Source: an uncultured Arenicella sp.
Lineage (GTDB): Bacteria > Pseudomonadota > Gammaproteobacteria > Arenicellales > Arenicellaceae
Length of the DNA: 54,628 bases
Direction of reading: 5' to 3'
Assembly: GCA_905479805.1 (NCBI GenBank)
Contig: CAJQNY010000124.1
Coordinates: 1 to 54,628, forward strand
In this document: positions 27,763-37,826 of the stretch, piece after piece
Layout of the letters: each line of letters begins with the position of its first letter
Numbering within the stretch: the stretch's first letter is position 1
Notes under the pieces: generated by a model
What the model was told of the DNA's origin: nothing
Seen by the model: only the letters and a program-made list of their open reading frames with translations
Databases searched by the model: none
Translations under genes and position numbers: made by a program

Positions 27763-30021
27763 TCAAAATAAATCAACCGGATCTACATCAACACTCCAAC
27801 GAACCGAAGAACTAAGCTTACGCACGGCTTCATTGTCTTTAATCTGCGATAACCAAGACGACAAACAAGCATTTAGCGGCGACCTTTGTTTCGCGCTAAT
27901 TAGCAATTGTGCACGATACTTACCTGCTCGCTGCTCCATCGGGGCTGGCACCGCATCCATAACGGTTACCCCATCACGAGCATCGCGACCCTGAAGCTGT
28001 GATTTCGCTAGCCTGAGAAATTGTAAGGCCTTAGCTTGGTGAGGTGATTCAGCACGAATCAACGCAAAAAAAGCAAAAGGCGGATAAGATGCTCGGTGGC
28101 GTTCGTGCATTAGTTCTTGCGCAAAACCATCAAAATCATGATTTATAACGCGTTCATAGAATGGGTGTTCCGGGAAGACAGTTTGAATGAATACTCTGCC
28201 CACAGTACTTCGCCTACCTGCACGCCCTGCCACCTGCAATATCTGCTGGAATAAAGACTCAGCAGCTCGAAAATCGCTACTATAAAGTCCTTGGTCAGCC
28301 CCCAGAATCCCGACCATATCAACCTCAGGAAAGTCGTGTCCTTTGGTCAATAGTTGGGTGCCTAATAGAATATCGGCATCACCACGGCGCGCTTGTTCCA
28401 ATAATTCTTCCAACTCGCCCTTTCGACGCGTGCTGTCACGGTCAATTCTTAACACTCTTGCCGCGGGAAATATCTGTTTTAGAGATTCTTCCACCCGCTG
28501 GGTTCCTTCACCCACGCCTACCAGTGAATCCTTCGCATTGCAGCTTAAACAATGGTTCTTCGCAACACTTTCGTAACCACAATGGTGGCAGCGCAAGCGA
28601 TTGATTCTTTGATGATAGGTTAGGTGTGAATCACAGCGATGACAGTCGGTGGTGGCTGAACACTCTTTGCAATACATGACCGGCGCGAAACCACGTCGAT
28701 TCAAAAACAATATCACTTGTTTAGAATTCTCTAACGTTGATTTAACCGCAGCTACCATGGCTGGACTAAGCCCGTCATTGCTAGGAAGCACTTTCATATC
28801 AAATAACTCTACGGTCGGTAAAGCAACGTTAGTGGCTCTCTTAACCAGACGCAAAGAATGGTAGCGCCCGGAATCAGCATTGACAAAACTCTCCAATGAG
28901 GGCGTGGCTGAGCCAAGAATGATCGGTACCCCTGCTTGTTTCGCTCGATAAATAGCAACATCACGTGCCTGATATCGAACTTTATCTTGTTGTTTAAAAG
29001 AGACATCGTGCTCTTCATCAACGACAATCAGCCCCAAGTCTTTGAATGAGGTAAAAACGGCAGATCGCGTTCCTAATACAATACTCGCCTCGCCTTGCTT
29101 GGCATGCCACCATGCCAAATGCCTTTGTTTATCATTCATGCCAGAGTGTAGGGTAACCAAAGGCACAGAGAAACGATCCTGGATTCGCTTAATAAGTTGC
29201 GGTGTTAAACCGATCTCAGGCACCAAAAACAATACTTGTTTGTTTTGATCCAACACAGTTTGCATTGTTGAGAAATAAACTTCTGTTTTACCGCTCCCGG
29301 TCACACCATGAAGCAAAGTACATGAAAAGTTATTATCGTCTAAGCGTTGCAACATAGATTCAACTGCACTCTTCTGCTCTAAATTTAGTTCCAGTACTTG
29401 GGTCATAGGCAAGCCTTCGTTAACTAAACCTTCTCCGATGGATAACCTCGGTGGTTCGCTATTTTCTACCACCCAACCTTTTTCAACCAACGCGGTGATG
29501 GCTTGTCGCCAACTCTTTGATTCATCCTTAAAATCTGCGGGGCTCAATATTGTGTTTTTCATAAAGCGCCGAACAATCGCTAATTGCAAAGGCGCTCGAG
29601 CCAAATCCTCGATAGGCGAACTACGTCCTTTCTCACTTAATCTCCAACTTCTAATTGGAGGTGGGTTTTGCTCCTCGCCCTGCCTAATTTTAGCTGGCAT
29701 CGCAGCATCTAATACTTCCCCAATTGGCGCCAAATAATAGCTAGCAAGCCATTTTAAAGTAATCCATAAACTGGGCTCAAAAACGGACTCATTATCAAGA
29801 ACTTCTATCGCCTCTTTTAGACTTTCCTTAGGGTAGTCTGAATGGTCCTTCAGCTCTGTGATTATGCCAATCAACCGTCTATTACCAAACGGCACTTTAA
29901 CGCGTGCGCCCACTAAATCAGCATCCGCGCCTAAAGTAAATCCCTTAGGCAACACAAAATCAAAGGTTTGCCGCAATGGAACCGGTACTGCAACGCCAAT
30001 AATAGAGGGAGTATCAGCCAT
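27763..30021 (-). CDS. priA: Primosomal protein N' (replication restart helicase)
   Basis: LLHGVTGSGKTEVYFSTM, VDEEHDVSFKQQD, zinc motifs YCKECSATTDCHRCDSHL..CHHCGYE..CLSCNAKDSL, GTQLLTKGHDFPEVDMVGIL. Confidence 0.97.
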   Translation of the reverse strand: MADTPSIIGVAVPVPLRQTFDFVLPKGFTLGADADLVGARVKVPFGNRRLIGIITELKDHSDYPKESLKEAIEVLDNESVFEPSLWITLKWLASYYLAPIGEVLDAAMPAKIRQGEEQNPPPIRSWRLSEKGRSSPIEDLARAPLQLAIVRRFMKNTILSPADFKDESKSWRQAITALVEKGWVVENSEPPRLSIGEGLVNEGLPMTQVLELNLEQKSAVESMLQRLDDNNFSCTLLHGVTGSGKTEVYFSTMQTVLDQNKQVLFLVPEIGLTPQLIKRIQDRFSVPLVTLHSGMNDKQRHLAWWHAKQGEASIVLGTRSAVFTSFKDLGLIVVDEEHDVSFKQQDKVRYQARDVAIYRAKQAGVPIILGSATPSLESFVNADSGRYHSLRLVKRATNVALPTVELFDMKVLPSNDGLSPAMVAAVKSTLENSKQVILFLNRRGFAPVMYCKECSATTDCHRCDSHLTYHQRINRLRCHHCGYESVAKNHCLSCNAKDSLVGVGEGTQRVEESLKQIFPAARVLRIDRDSTRRKGELEELLEQARRGDADILLGTQLLTKGHDFPEVDMVGILGADQGLYSSDFRAAESLFQQILQVAGRAGRRSTVGRVFIQTVFPEHPFYERVINHDFDGFAQELMHERHRASYPPFAFFALIRAESPHQAKALQFLRLAKSQLQGRDARDGVTVMDAVPAPMEQRAGKYRAQLLISAKQRSPLNACLSSWLSQIKDNEAVRKLSSSVRWSVDVDPVDLF

Positions 30022-30095
30022 AAACTTAATAACTGGCTAAATGCGTAGTAGCTACGCAAGTCGATATAAACGCAGAGAAACAGGGGCTTTTGGCC

Positions 30096-30116
30096 TGTGG
30101 ATAACTTTGTTGATAA
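30096..30116 (-). promoter_or_regulatory. Pair of DnaA-box-like 9-mers (TGTGGATAA-ctt-TGTTGATAA)
   Basis: TGTGGATAA is the reverse complement of the consensus DnaA box TTATCCACA; TGTTGATAA = TTATCAACA, one mismatch. Confidence 0.45.
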
Positions 30117-30281
30117 ATCGGTTCGATTTCAGAAGAAGCGTGCACGTTATTTTACGGGTGAAATTCTGACTATTATAAAAATTCACATTAAACTCATTAA
30201 ATACAATGACTTAAATGAAAAATATTTACTTACGAAAAAATAGTTAACTAAAATTTAACAAAACTCTTGACAAAAATTAAA

Positions 30282-30290
30282 TGTGCATAA
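30282..30290 (-). promoter_or_regulatory. DnaA-box-like 9-mer (TGTGCATAA = TTATGCACA)
   Basis: Matches TTATNCACA; also part of the dyad GCATAA-CTC-TTATGC (30285-30299). Confidence 0.35.
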
Positions 30291-30629
30291 CTCTTATGCG
30301 AATTATCTTGGCGCAAAAATATTTGTTTTAAAAATTCAATGGCTTAGCTGTATTTACTGTGAAAGTAACTCAATAAAGCCTTATTAAGAACAAACCCTGC
30401 CAGCCTAAAATCCGGTTGCACTCTTTGCAACGGCTTAGTGATTTAGTTCCACGACTCAAAACAAACCCTAAGTACCCGAATAGTTTTTTAAACCGTCGTT
30501 TTAGAGTACGAGAGTGAGGTTAACTATAGCAGGAATACAAAGCAATTTTGCTGGCTAGACTGCTGTTTTGATTTAGCAGTTTAATATAGACTCTAGCTGC
30601 TCAATAAAGGTTCTCAAATTAACATAAAA

Positions 30630-31436
30630 ATGACTGAAAAATTTACCGCTAAAACTGCTGACAAATATGTGCTGTACCAACGCTCGGTACAATCAGCAGA
30701 ACAAGATATTGAGTTCCTACACCAAACTTACAAACAATTGAGAAATAGGCACCCAAAACGATTTCGCGAAGACTTTTGTGGCACTTGCCTGATGTCTAGT
30801 TATTGGGCAAAGTTGGGGAGTGACTACACAACCGAATCCTACGATATCGACCCTGAACCACTCAAATGGGGAAAGGAAAATAACCTCAAACCGATCGGTG
30901 AAGCAGCCGACCGAGTTAAGCAATTTACAGAAGATGCACGCAACCCAAGTCGTTCGGCACCCGATGTGCGCTGCGCACAGAACTTTTCCTATTGGGTATT
31001 CAAAACTCGACCTGAAATGCTCGATTACTTCAAAAAGGTACAGGAAGACTTGGCGGAGGAAGGTATTTTTGTGATCGACCTACATGGCGGGCCAGAAAGT
31101 CATCAAGAGCTGGAAGAAGAAACTGAGATGGAGGATGAGAGTTTCACCTATGTTTGGGACCAGGATTCGATCAATCCAATTACTGGAGAATCTACACTAC
31201 GCATCCATTTTCGATTTCCGGACGGATCCGAAATGACCAACGCCTTTGTTTATGATTGGAGGTTGTGGGGTCTGCCTGAGTTGACAGATATCTTACTTGA
31301 GGCCGGATTTTCAAAAGTTGACTGTTACTGGGAAGGAACTGACGAAGATGGTGAAAGCGGCAATGGAGAATTTGCAGTCAGTACCCAAGGTGAAGCATGT
31401 TTATCCTACGTTGCTTACCTAGTTGCTCAAAAGTAG
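30630..31436 (+). CDS. Class I SAM-dependent methyltransferase
   Basis: FREDFCGTCLMSSYWAKLGSDYTTESYDIDPEPLKWG; FVIDLHGGPES. Confidence 0.8.
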   Translation: MTEKFTAKTADKYVLYQRSVQSAEQDIEFLHQTYKQLRNRHPKRFREDFCGTCLMSSYWAKLGSDYTTESYDIDPEPLKWGKENNLKPIGEAADRVKQFTEDARNPSRSAPDVRCAQNFSYWVFKTRPEMLDYFKKVQEDLAEEGIFVIDLHGGPESHQELEEETEMEDESFTYVWDQDSINPITGESTLRIHFRFPDGSEMTNAFVYDWRLWGLPELTDILLEAGFSKVDCYWEGTDEDGESGNGEFAVSTQGEACLSYVAYLVAQK

Positions 31437-31439
31437 CTG

Positions 31440-32261
31440 ATGAGAACCAGCCTTATTCTGTTTGTTCTAATTGTTGCTCTCTTGGCAATAGCGCGGAAAC
31501 CCAGACCCGTAGAAGATAGAGAAGGTGGTTATCTTGAGACTGTACAAAGCTCGACTTCATCTAACACAACGCTTAGTGTCGCGACGTTTAATGTTCAAAC
31601 AGGTAAAAGCCTAGACGGAGTGCGGGATGCTTCAAAGGCATCAGCGGTCATGCAAAGCGCTGATATTGTTGGTGTTCAAGAGGTTTATGCAGCTGGGTGG
31701 CTAAATAGAGTAGGCTGGGGCGATAAACAATCGACACAATTTGCAGCGGCTGGCAAATTCAGTATTTTATACAGCCCAACTCGGTACCGTTGGTTCCGAG
31801 AAAATCGCGGCAACTTAATCCTGACAAAACTGCCGATAAATACCTGGAAAACATCAATGTTACATGACTCGTCAGGCAAGAGTTTTCGTAATCTTACGGT
31901 TGCGCAAATTAAGTGGGGTGGCCAGAATATTGCGTTTATCAATACTCATTTGCACACTGGGTCGGGCAGAGTCCGTCAACTCGAAGAAGTTTTACAAGAG
32001 TTTTCAATTCATGAAAGAGCCATTTTGGTAGGGGATTTTAACTCTAAGCCAGACACTCAGGAGATCATCAACGTATTGAATTCTAAAACCAGTAGATTCA
32101 CTGTGGTTGATGCCATCGCGAGCGCAGGCCTTGCTTTGGACGACGAAAACCGTATTGACTGGATACTAACCAAAGGTTTTAAGGTGACAGGTGGTGAAAC
32201 ACAGAGTAAGGGAATTTCCGACCATCCGTACTATCAAGTTGAGCTCAAACTGTTTCCCTGA
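31440..32261 (+). CDS. Endonuclease/exonuclease/phosphatase family protein
   Basis: LSVATFNVQTGK, VGVQEVYAAG, FINTHLHTGSGRVRQLEEV, ILVGDFNSKPDTQE, RIDWILTKG, SDHPYYQVEL. Confidence 0.88.
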   Translation: MRTSLILFVLIVALLAIARKPRPVEDREGGYLETVQSSTSSNTTLSVATFNVQTGKSLDGVRDASKASAVMQSADIVGVQEVYAAGWLNRVGWGDKQSTQFAAAGKFSILYSPTRYRWFRENRGNLILTKLPINTWKTSMLHDSSGKSFRNLTVAQIKWGGQNIAFINTHLHTGSGRVRQLEEVLQEFSIHERAILVGDFNSKPDTQEIINVLNSKTSRFTVVDAIASAGLALDDENRIDWILTKGFKVTGGETQSKGISDHPYYQVELKLFP

Positions 32262-32439
32262 AGTGCTTTAGTCCCTTGCAAACACTGGCAAGTCAGGATT
32301 AAATGCGCAGGACGCTTCTGCACGGCCACAAATAACAATCAAACAATGGCCTCGGCACTGTATTGGAGTGTCTGCTACTAACTTAACTTTCGATTAGCCT
32401 CTAACACACTGTTCGGCTAATAAATTTGGAGACAATAAA

Positions 32440-32862
32440 ATGCTACAAGAATTTAAAGATTTCGCCATGAAGGGCAACTTCGTCGACATGGCCGTAGGTA
32501 TCGTTATCGGTGCTGCATTCGGCACTATCGTCAAATCTTTCGTCGATGACATAATTATGCCAGTCGTAGGTGCATTCACCGGTGGCGTGGATTTTGGTAA
32601 TATGTTTTATGTACTTAAAGAAGGTGCAGAAGGCGTTTCATATTCCACTGTTGCCGCCGCCAAGGAAGCGGGTGCTGTAACTATCAACTATGGTTTATTC
32701 ATCAATGCAATCCTTACATTTGCAATTGTGGCATTCGCGCTATTTATGGTAATTAAGGGCATGAATGCAGCCAAAGCGGCTGAAGAAGAAGCTGAAGAGG
32801 AAGCTGGGCCATCTGCGGAAGTCGAATTGCTGACACAGATCCGCGACTCATTAGCAAAATAG
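32440..32862 (+). CDS. mscL: Large-conductance mechanosensitive channel
   Basis: MLQEFKDFAMKGNFVDMAVGIVIGAAFGTIVKSFVDDIIMPVVGAFTGGVDF. Confidence 0.98.
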   Translation: MLQEFKDFAMKGNFVDMAVGIVIGAAFGTIVKSFVDDIIMPVVGAFTGGVDFGNMFYVLKEGAEGVSYSTVAAAKEAGAVTINYGLFINAILTFAIVAFALFMVIKGMNAAKAAEEEAEEEAGPSAEVELLTQIRDSLAK

Positions 32863-32883
32863 TAGAATTTCGAAATTAAAAAG

Positions 32884-32911
32884 AGCCGTGCATCACGCGC
32901 GGCTTTTTTTT
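32884..32911 (+). terminator. Intrinsic terminator of mscL
   Basis: AGCCGTGC-ATCAC-GCGCGGCT followed by 8 T. Confidence 0.9.
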
Positions 32912-32933
32912 AACTAACTTTTAGCATTCACAA

Positions 32934-33722
32934 TTATTCTGATTGCCTATTAGCCAGCCCCTCGTCTGCCATCAGATTCCCAATTTGATTTGTTTCCAAA
33001 ATTTCAAACCCTCGGTTTGCCATCGCGATAGCAGAGCTTACATCGTCCAAATTGTAAATTGCCCACTGCCAATCGCCTTGCCAAATATCGTCATTCTTCT
33101 TCGGCAATGACTCTTTATCACAAAACATATAGTTCGGGTTGAGATCCCTCAATACAGCTTCATTTGCGCTATTCCATTTAGGCAATACCCATCCAACCTG
33201 CATAGCCGATATTTCACGCGTGTACCTCACCACCTCGTCATTAAACGAAATAATCACGCACTGTGATTCGACTCCCGCGTCGAGAATGCGGCGATACGTT
33301 TGATCGACAAATTCCGTCAAACCAAACCGATCAATCGACTCCTGTTTGATTTCCATGAAAACAGTGACGTCGCTGTGGTGCTTCATCCATTTCGTAAACT
33401 TACGCAAAGTGGTGAATTTATTGTTAGCGAACTCTTCTCCATACCTATCAGGATATGAGGCTCTTAACGTTTTAATCTGTTTAGACTTCGTGTCGCGAAT
33501 ATCCAAGTCCACACCCGACATTCTTTTTAGGTTGGCATCATGGTGTACAAAAGGCACTCGATCGGCACTCAACTGCAGATCTAATTCCATATACTTAGCT
33601 CCATGCTCATAAGCTTCCTTATAAGCCAGAAGAGTATTCTCGGGGTATTGTCCAGAATATCCTCGATGAGCAATCAGTACGGGCGCGGGGCCAATTAATT
33701 TCACTTCACTATTAACCTTCAA
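32934..33722 (-). CDS. Glycerophosphodiester phosphodiesterase family protein
   Basis: LIAHRGYSGQYPENTLLAYKEAYEHGAKYMELDLQLSADRVPFVHHDANLKRMSG. Confidence 0.93.
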   Translation of the reverse strand: MKVNSEVKLIGPAPVLIAHRGYSGQYPENTLLAYKEAYEHGAKYMELDLQLSADRVPFVHHDANLKRMSGVDLDIRDTKSKQIKTLRASYPDRYGEEFANNKFTTLRKFTKWMKHHSDVTVFMEIKQESIDRFGLTEFVDQTYRRILDAGVESQCVIISFNDEVVRYTREISAMQVGWVLPKWNSANEAVLRDLNPNYMFCDKESLPKKNDDIWQGDWQWAIYNLDDVSSAIAMANRGFEILETNQIGNLMADEGLANRQSE

Positions 33723-33928
33723 CGATTACCTCCTATCACTTGTCAGAAAATACGGTTCATACCTTGACGTTGGTGAGCTCCATGTTACACCACCTCTGGG
33801 TATCCACATGTTAGACTGCGCCACAGACTAACGCCAGCATGGTTTAATCATCGCATAGTTGTGATTTACAAAACACCATATAGACGCATCCAAGACCGGC
33901 TCATTTAGACTTCCGAGAACACTTTATT

Positions 33929-34921
33929 GTGACTGAACTACTAGACCAAGCATACGCAACGCTATCACCAGACGATGTATTGAACAGCGTTGAAGAGTTT
34001 GGCTTTAAGTGTGACGGCCGATTGATGGCCCTCAATAGCTATGAAAATAGGGTATATCGAATTGGCTTAGACGATGGAAGCAATATCGTTGCCAAATTCT
34101 ATCGTCCGGAACGCTGGACTGACCAGCAGATTCTTGAAGAACATACCTATACTCTGGATTTGGCTGAATTGGAAATACCGGTGATCGCACCAATGATAAT
34201 CGCCAAACAGTCGCTCTTGCACCAGGGCCCGTATCGATTAGCAATATTTGAGAATAGAGGCGGTAGAGCCTTGGATCTAGAAGACCATGACCAGCTTGAA
34301 CAGATAGGAAGATTCCTTGGGCGTATCCATCAGGTAGGAAAATTGGAATCTTTCGCTACCAGGCCTGAGCTCAATATTCAAACCTTTGGCTGGGACCCGC
34401 GTCAATTTGTACTGGACAGCAATTTTATTCCCAATGATCTTTTGGACGCCTATAAAAGCTTGACCGAACAATTACTCATTGAAGCACAAGCTTGCTACGA
34501 GCGAGCTGGCGATGTTGCACTGATTCGCTGCCATGGTGATTGTCACCCCAGTAACTTTTTGTGGGCCGGTGAAGGGCCACATATAGTCGACTTCGATGAT
34601 GCAAGGATGGCTCCGGCGGTTCAAGACCTGTGGATGTTTTTAGCCGGTGATCGACCTGAAATGACAGTAAGTCTGGATGCAGTATTAAGTGGCTATACTG
34701 AATTTTGCGATTTTGATGCTCGCCAATTACACTTGGTTGAAGCTTTGCGAACACTCCGGTTAATCCATTACTATGGCTGGCTTGCTAAGCGCTGGCATGA
34801 CCCGGCTTTCAAAATGGCATTCCCGTGGTTCAACTCTCAACGCTGCTGGGAAGGTCACATTTTAAGTCTGCGAGAACAAGCCGCGTTATTGCATGAGCCA
34901 GCGCTGCAATGGTTTGGATAA
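33929..34921 (+). CDS. srkA: Stress response serine/threonine kinase SrkA (YihE)
   Basis: LNSYENRVYRIGLDDGSNIVAKFYRPERWTDQQILEEHTYTLDLAELEIPVIAP; IRCHGDCHPSNFLW; HIVDFDDARMAPAVQDLWMFL. GTG start. Confidence 0.95.
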   Translation: MTELLDQAYATLSPDDVLNSVEEFGFKCDGRLMALNSYENRVYRIGLDDGSNIVAKFYRPERWTDQQILEEHTYTLDLAELEIPVIAPMIIAKQSLLHQGPYRLAIFENRGGRALDLEDHDQLEQIGRFLGRIHQVGKLESFATRPELNIQTFGWDPRQFVLDSNFIPNDLLDAYKSLTEQLLIEAQACYERAGDVALIRCHGDCHPSNFLWAGEGPHIVDFDDARMAPAVQDLWMFLAGDRPEMTVSLDAVLSGYTEFCDFDARQLHLVEALRTLRLIHYYGWLAKRWHDPAFKMAFPWFNSQRCWEGHILSLREQAALLHEPALQWFG

Positions 34922-34943
34922 AATCATTGTTTGCTTACTTTTT

Positions 34944-35432
34944 TCAATACTCCAAAATTGCTAAGCTAGTTCGGCCGTCATCTTTTGCTACAGAGTAAGA
35001 TCGACCCAATAAATCGAACACCGATCCTGATGACGGATCGACAAACCCACCCACCCATGGAACGCTCTCTGGAATTTGTGGTGGAGCCCTTAGGGTGTAG
35101 CTGAGATCAAGCCCAGCGTACACTGACTGTGCCAGTAAAACACATACTGGAGTAGAAGCGCTGCAGCCGCCTTGTGGGTCTCGGACGTGGTGGGTTATCT
35201 CCTTAAGTATTTTCCTTTGCGTATTATCTAATCGAGTCACCCATACCCTTGTGCTTGAGTGACGCCGCATCGCGGTTGTCCCAAGTCCAACTTCAGCAAA
35301 CATATCATTGGTAGAGCTTGAAAGCGCTTCTTTTTGATAATTGATTCCGCTGCCGAGCACAAACGCAAAGGCCAACACAATTAACCCCAGCATCATAAGA
35401 ACCAGACCACGCAGTTGACCCTTAGACATCAA
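34944..35432 (-). CDS. Hypothetical membrane-anchored protein
   Basis: 162-aa ORF with N-terminal TM segment GLVLMMLGLIVLAFAFVLGSGI. Confidence 0.5.
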   Translation of the reverse strand: MMSKGQLRGLVLMMLGLIVLAFAFVLGSGINYQKEALSSSTNDMFAEVGLGTTAMRRHSSTRVWVTRLDNTQRKILKEITHHVRDPQGGCSASTPVCVLLAQSVYAGLDLSYTLRAPPQIPESVPWVGGFVDPSSGSVFDLLGRSYSVAKDDGRTSLAILEY

Positions 35433-35433
35433 A

Positions 35434-35922
35434 TCACAGCGCTTTGACGCTCAATACATCTACCTTCCACTGCAAATCACCCTGAGCATCTCTTACCGAG
35501 GCGAAGGCTAAATTATCCTTCATCCAAACTGTCTCACCAATATCTATATCAACCACATGATCTCTATCCACGGTTTGCTTCAAATCACAGTCCGCTTGCT
35601 TGCACAGCATTACTGAAAATCTTAAATTCATACGTTTTACGACAGCGGTTGTCGACTGATTTTTAAAACAATATTCAATATCGAAGTTATCACGATAACT
35701 GCGCTTAGCCTTGATCCCGCACGCCACAATATCTGTATCTTGAATTCGACCAGCACGAGGTGCCTTCGAGTACCCTTCAAACCAGAGTCCAGCAAGGACG
35801 AACAATCCGAGGGCCACGATGCAGCCTCGCTTTCTTGTTTTACTCAAACCTGAAAACAACAAAATCCACACTACAAGCACTACCGCCGCGCCGATCAATA
35901 TTCTAATCATAGTGTGCTTCAA
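35434..35922 (-). CDS. Hypothetical membrane protein
   Basis: 162-aa ORF, two N-terminal hydrophobic segments; 1-nt gap to the downstream ORF suggests co-translation. Confidence 0.5.
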   Translation of the reverse strand: MKHTMIRILIGAAVVLVVWILLFSGLSKTRKRGCIVALGLFVLAGLWFEGYSKAPRAGRIQDTDIVACGIKAKRSYRDNFDIEYCFKNQSTTAVVKRMNLRFSVMLCKQADCDLKQTVDRDHVVDIDIGETVWMKDNLAFASVRDAQGDLQWKVDVLSVKAL

Positions 35923-36044
35923 CCTTTCCAGTTATTTTTAATCGCATAATCTGCTGGTATCATAACATTCCATGTCTTAACATCTTGATCTAATAGTAAC
36001 CTCTGTGACCATGACCAACTCAAACTGGGTTCTCTGAAATATCC

Positions 36045-37796
36045 ATGACCATTGAAAAATTCACCAGCAAGGCGATTCTCAAAGCGCTTTTTAAGGATCA
36101 GGAAATCAGTGCGGCGGAAGCACGACGAATTGACGCCAACCTATTGGGCTCAGATAAGGCTATTAATCCACTAATCGCCATTGCTCGCAACTTACCAACC
36201 AATGTCAAAACTGAACTTAAGATCAGCTTGGACGAGTTGTGTGAATGGACCGCTAAACAATGCGGCCTCAGCTACTACCATATCGACCCTTTAAGTATCG
36301 ATATCGGGCATGTTACCAGTGTTGTAGCGCCAGAATATGCACGCCAAAATGGTTTGTTGCCAATAGAAAGCACTGATGAAAAGGTGACTTTCGCAGTTAA
36401 AAATCCAATTGATCAATCATGGAAAGACAGTCTTGCCAAGATACTTCGCAAGGAGATAAGCCTTGTCTATGCCAACCCCGTCGAAATAGATCGTTATGTA
36501 AACGAATTCTATAGCCTAGCAAAATCAATCGGGCTATCACGAGTATCTGATGTGGGTACTGGGGTTAACCTGCAAAAAAACCTTGAACAACTTGTAGATC
36601 TCGGTCGGCGCGGCCAACTAGATGCAGAAGATCACCACATTGTACAGGTGGTAGACTGGCTGCTTCAATACGCTTTTGAACAGCGCGCAAGCGATATCCA
36701 TTTAGAGCCCAGAAAAAATCAAGGTGAGATGCGCTTTAGGATAGATGGCGTCTTACATTATGCCTACCAAGTCCCACCCAATGTATTATTGGCCATAATA
36801 GGGCGATTAAAAACTTTGGGGCGAATGGATATTGCTGAAAAAAGACGCCCCCTAGACGGTCGCCTCAAAACTCGTACACCGGATGATAGGGAGATTGAGC
36901 TACGTCTTTCCACAATCCCTACGGCCATGGGTGAAAAAATGGTCATGCGGATCTTCGATCCTGAGGTTTTACAGCGTAGCTTCTCAGAACTAGGCTTAAA
37001 CAATAGAGAATTAGATATCTGGAACCGTCTGACGACCAATACTCATGGGATCGTACTGGTGACTGGCCCCACTGGCTCAGGTAAAACAACCACTCTTTAC
37101 TCTACCTTACGTAAATTAGCTTCCAGTGAAGTAAACGTCTGTACTATCGAAGATCCAGTTGAAATGGTAGAGCCCAGTTTCAACCAAATACAAGTACACA
37201 ACGCTATCGACTTGTCGTTTTCAGCGGGCGTTAAAGCATTGCTAAGACAAGATCCTGACATAATTATGATTGGCGAGATCAGAGATCTGGCGACTGCCGA
37301 AATGGCGATCCAAGCTTCTTTAACGGGTCATTTAGTTCTATCGACCCTTCATACAAACGATGCTCCTTCAGCCGTTACTCGATTAATGGAATTAGGGATT
37401 CCTGCGTATTTAATTAACGCGACGGTATTGGGGGTAATGGCACAACGCTTGGTAAGGACACTATGCCCACATTGTAAAGAATCAACAGAAATTGATGAGG
37501 CAGTCTGGTCAGAATTCATCCAAGGGTTTGAAGTGCCATTGAATGCCCCTGCAAAACCCATGGGTTGTATTGAATGCCGCCAAACTGGGTTTCTGGGTCG
37601 AGTAGGTCTTTATGAGATGTTGGAAATGACTGAATCCTTGAAATCCCAAGTGACCCCTGGGAACGACCTAACAGCTCTGCGCAAACAGTCCACCAAAGAA
37701 GGGTTACAGACATTGCGTATTAGCGGAGCCAAAAAAGTCGCCGCGGGTATCACGACTATAGAGGAAGTATTACGTGTTACTCCAACAGTCTATTAA
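36045..37796 (+). CDS. GspE/PulE/PilB family secretion ATPase
   Basis: VTGPTGSGKTTTLYSTL Walker A, TIEDPVEMVEPSFNQIQV, LLRQDPDIIMIGEIRD, zinc tetracysteine CPHC..CIEC. Confidence 0.95.
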   Translation: MTIEKFTSKAILKALFKDQEISAAEARRIDANLLGSDKAINPLIAIARNLPTNVKTELKISLDELCEWTAKQCGLSYYHIDPLSIDIGHVTSVVAPEYARQNGLLPIESTDEKVTFAVKNPIDQSWKDSLAKILRKEISLVYANPVEIDRYVNEFYSLAKSIGLSRVSDVGTGVNLQKNLEQLVDLGRRGQLDAEDHHIVQVVDWLLQYAFEQRASDIHLEPRKNQGEMRFRIDGVLHYAYQVPPNVLLAIIGRLKTLGRMDIAEKRRPLDGRLKTRTPDDREIELRLSTIPTAMGEKMVMRIFDPEVLQRSFSELGLNNRELDIWNRLTTNTHGIVLVTGPTGSGKTTTLYSTLRKLASSEVNVCTIEDPVEMVEPSFNQIQVHNAIDLSFSAGVKALLRQDPDIIMIGEIRDLATAEMAIQASLTGHLVLSTLHTNDAPSAVTRLMELGIPAYLINATVLGVMAQRLVRTLCPHCKESTEIDEAVWSEFIQGFEVPLNAPAKPMGCIECRQTGFLGRVGLYEMLEMTESLKSQVTPGNDLTALRKQSTKEGLQTLRISGAKKVAAGITTIEEVLRVTPTVY

Positions 37797-37826
37797 CTCA
37801 GCACTCATTAAATTTAAAGCCAGGTT

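Noticed and set aside
30120-30130. GGTTCGATTTC resembling a tRNA T-arm
   Set aside because: No matching acceptor, D or anticodon stems within ~75 nt upstream; not a tRNA.
30412-30432. Hairpin CCGGTTGCA-CTCTT-TGCAACGG
   Set aside because: Bulged 8-bp stem with no following T-tract; in AT-rich intergenic DNA it is not convincing as a terminator or RNA on its own.
30022-30629. Possible chromosomal oriC
   Set aside because: Only three DnaA-like 9-mers, no dnaA/dnaN/gidA/mnmG neighbours and no 13-mer array; reported only as a possible DnaA-binding region.
33808-33840. Imperfect dyad GTTAGaCTG-CGCCA-CAGaCTAAC upstream of srkA
   Set aside because: Interrupted stem, not tied to a recognisable promoter; could be chance.
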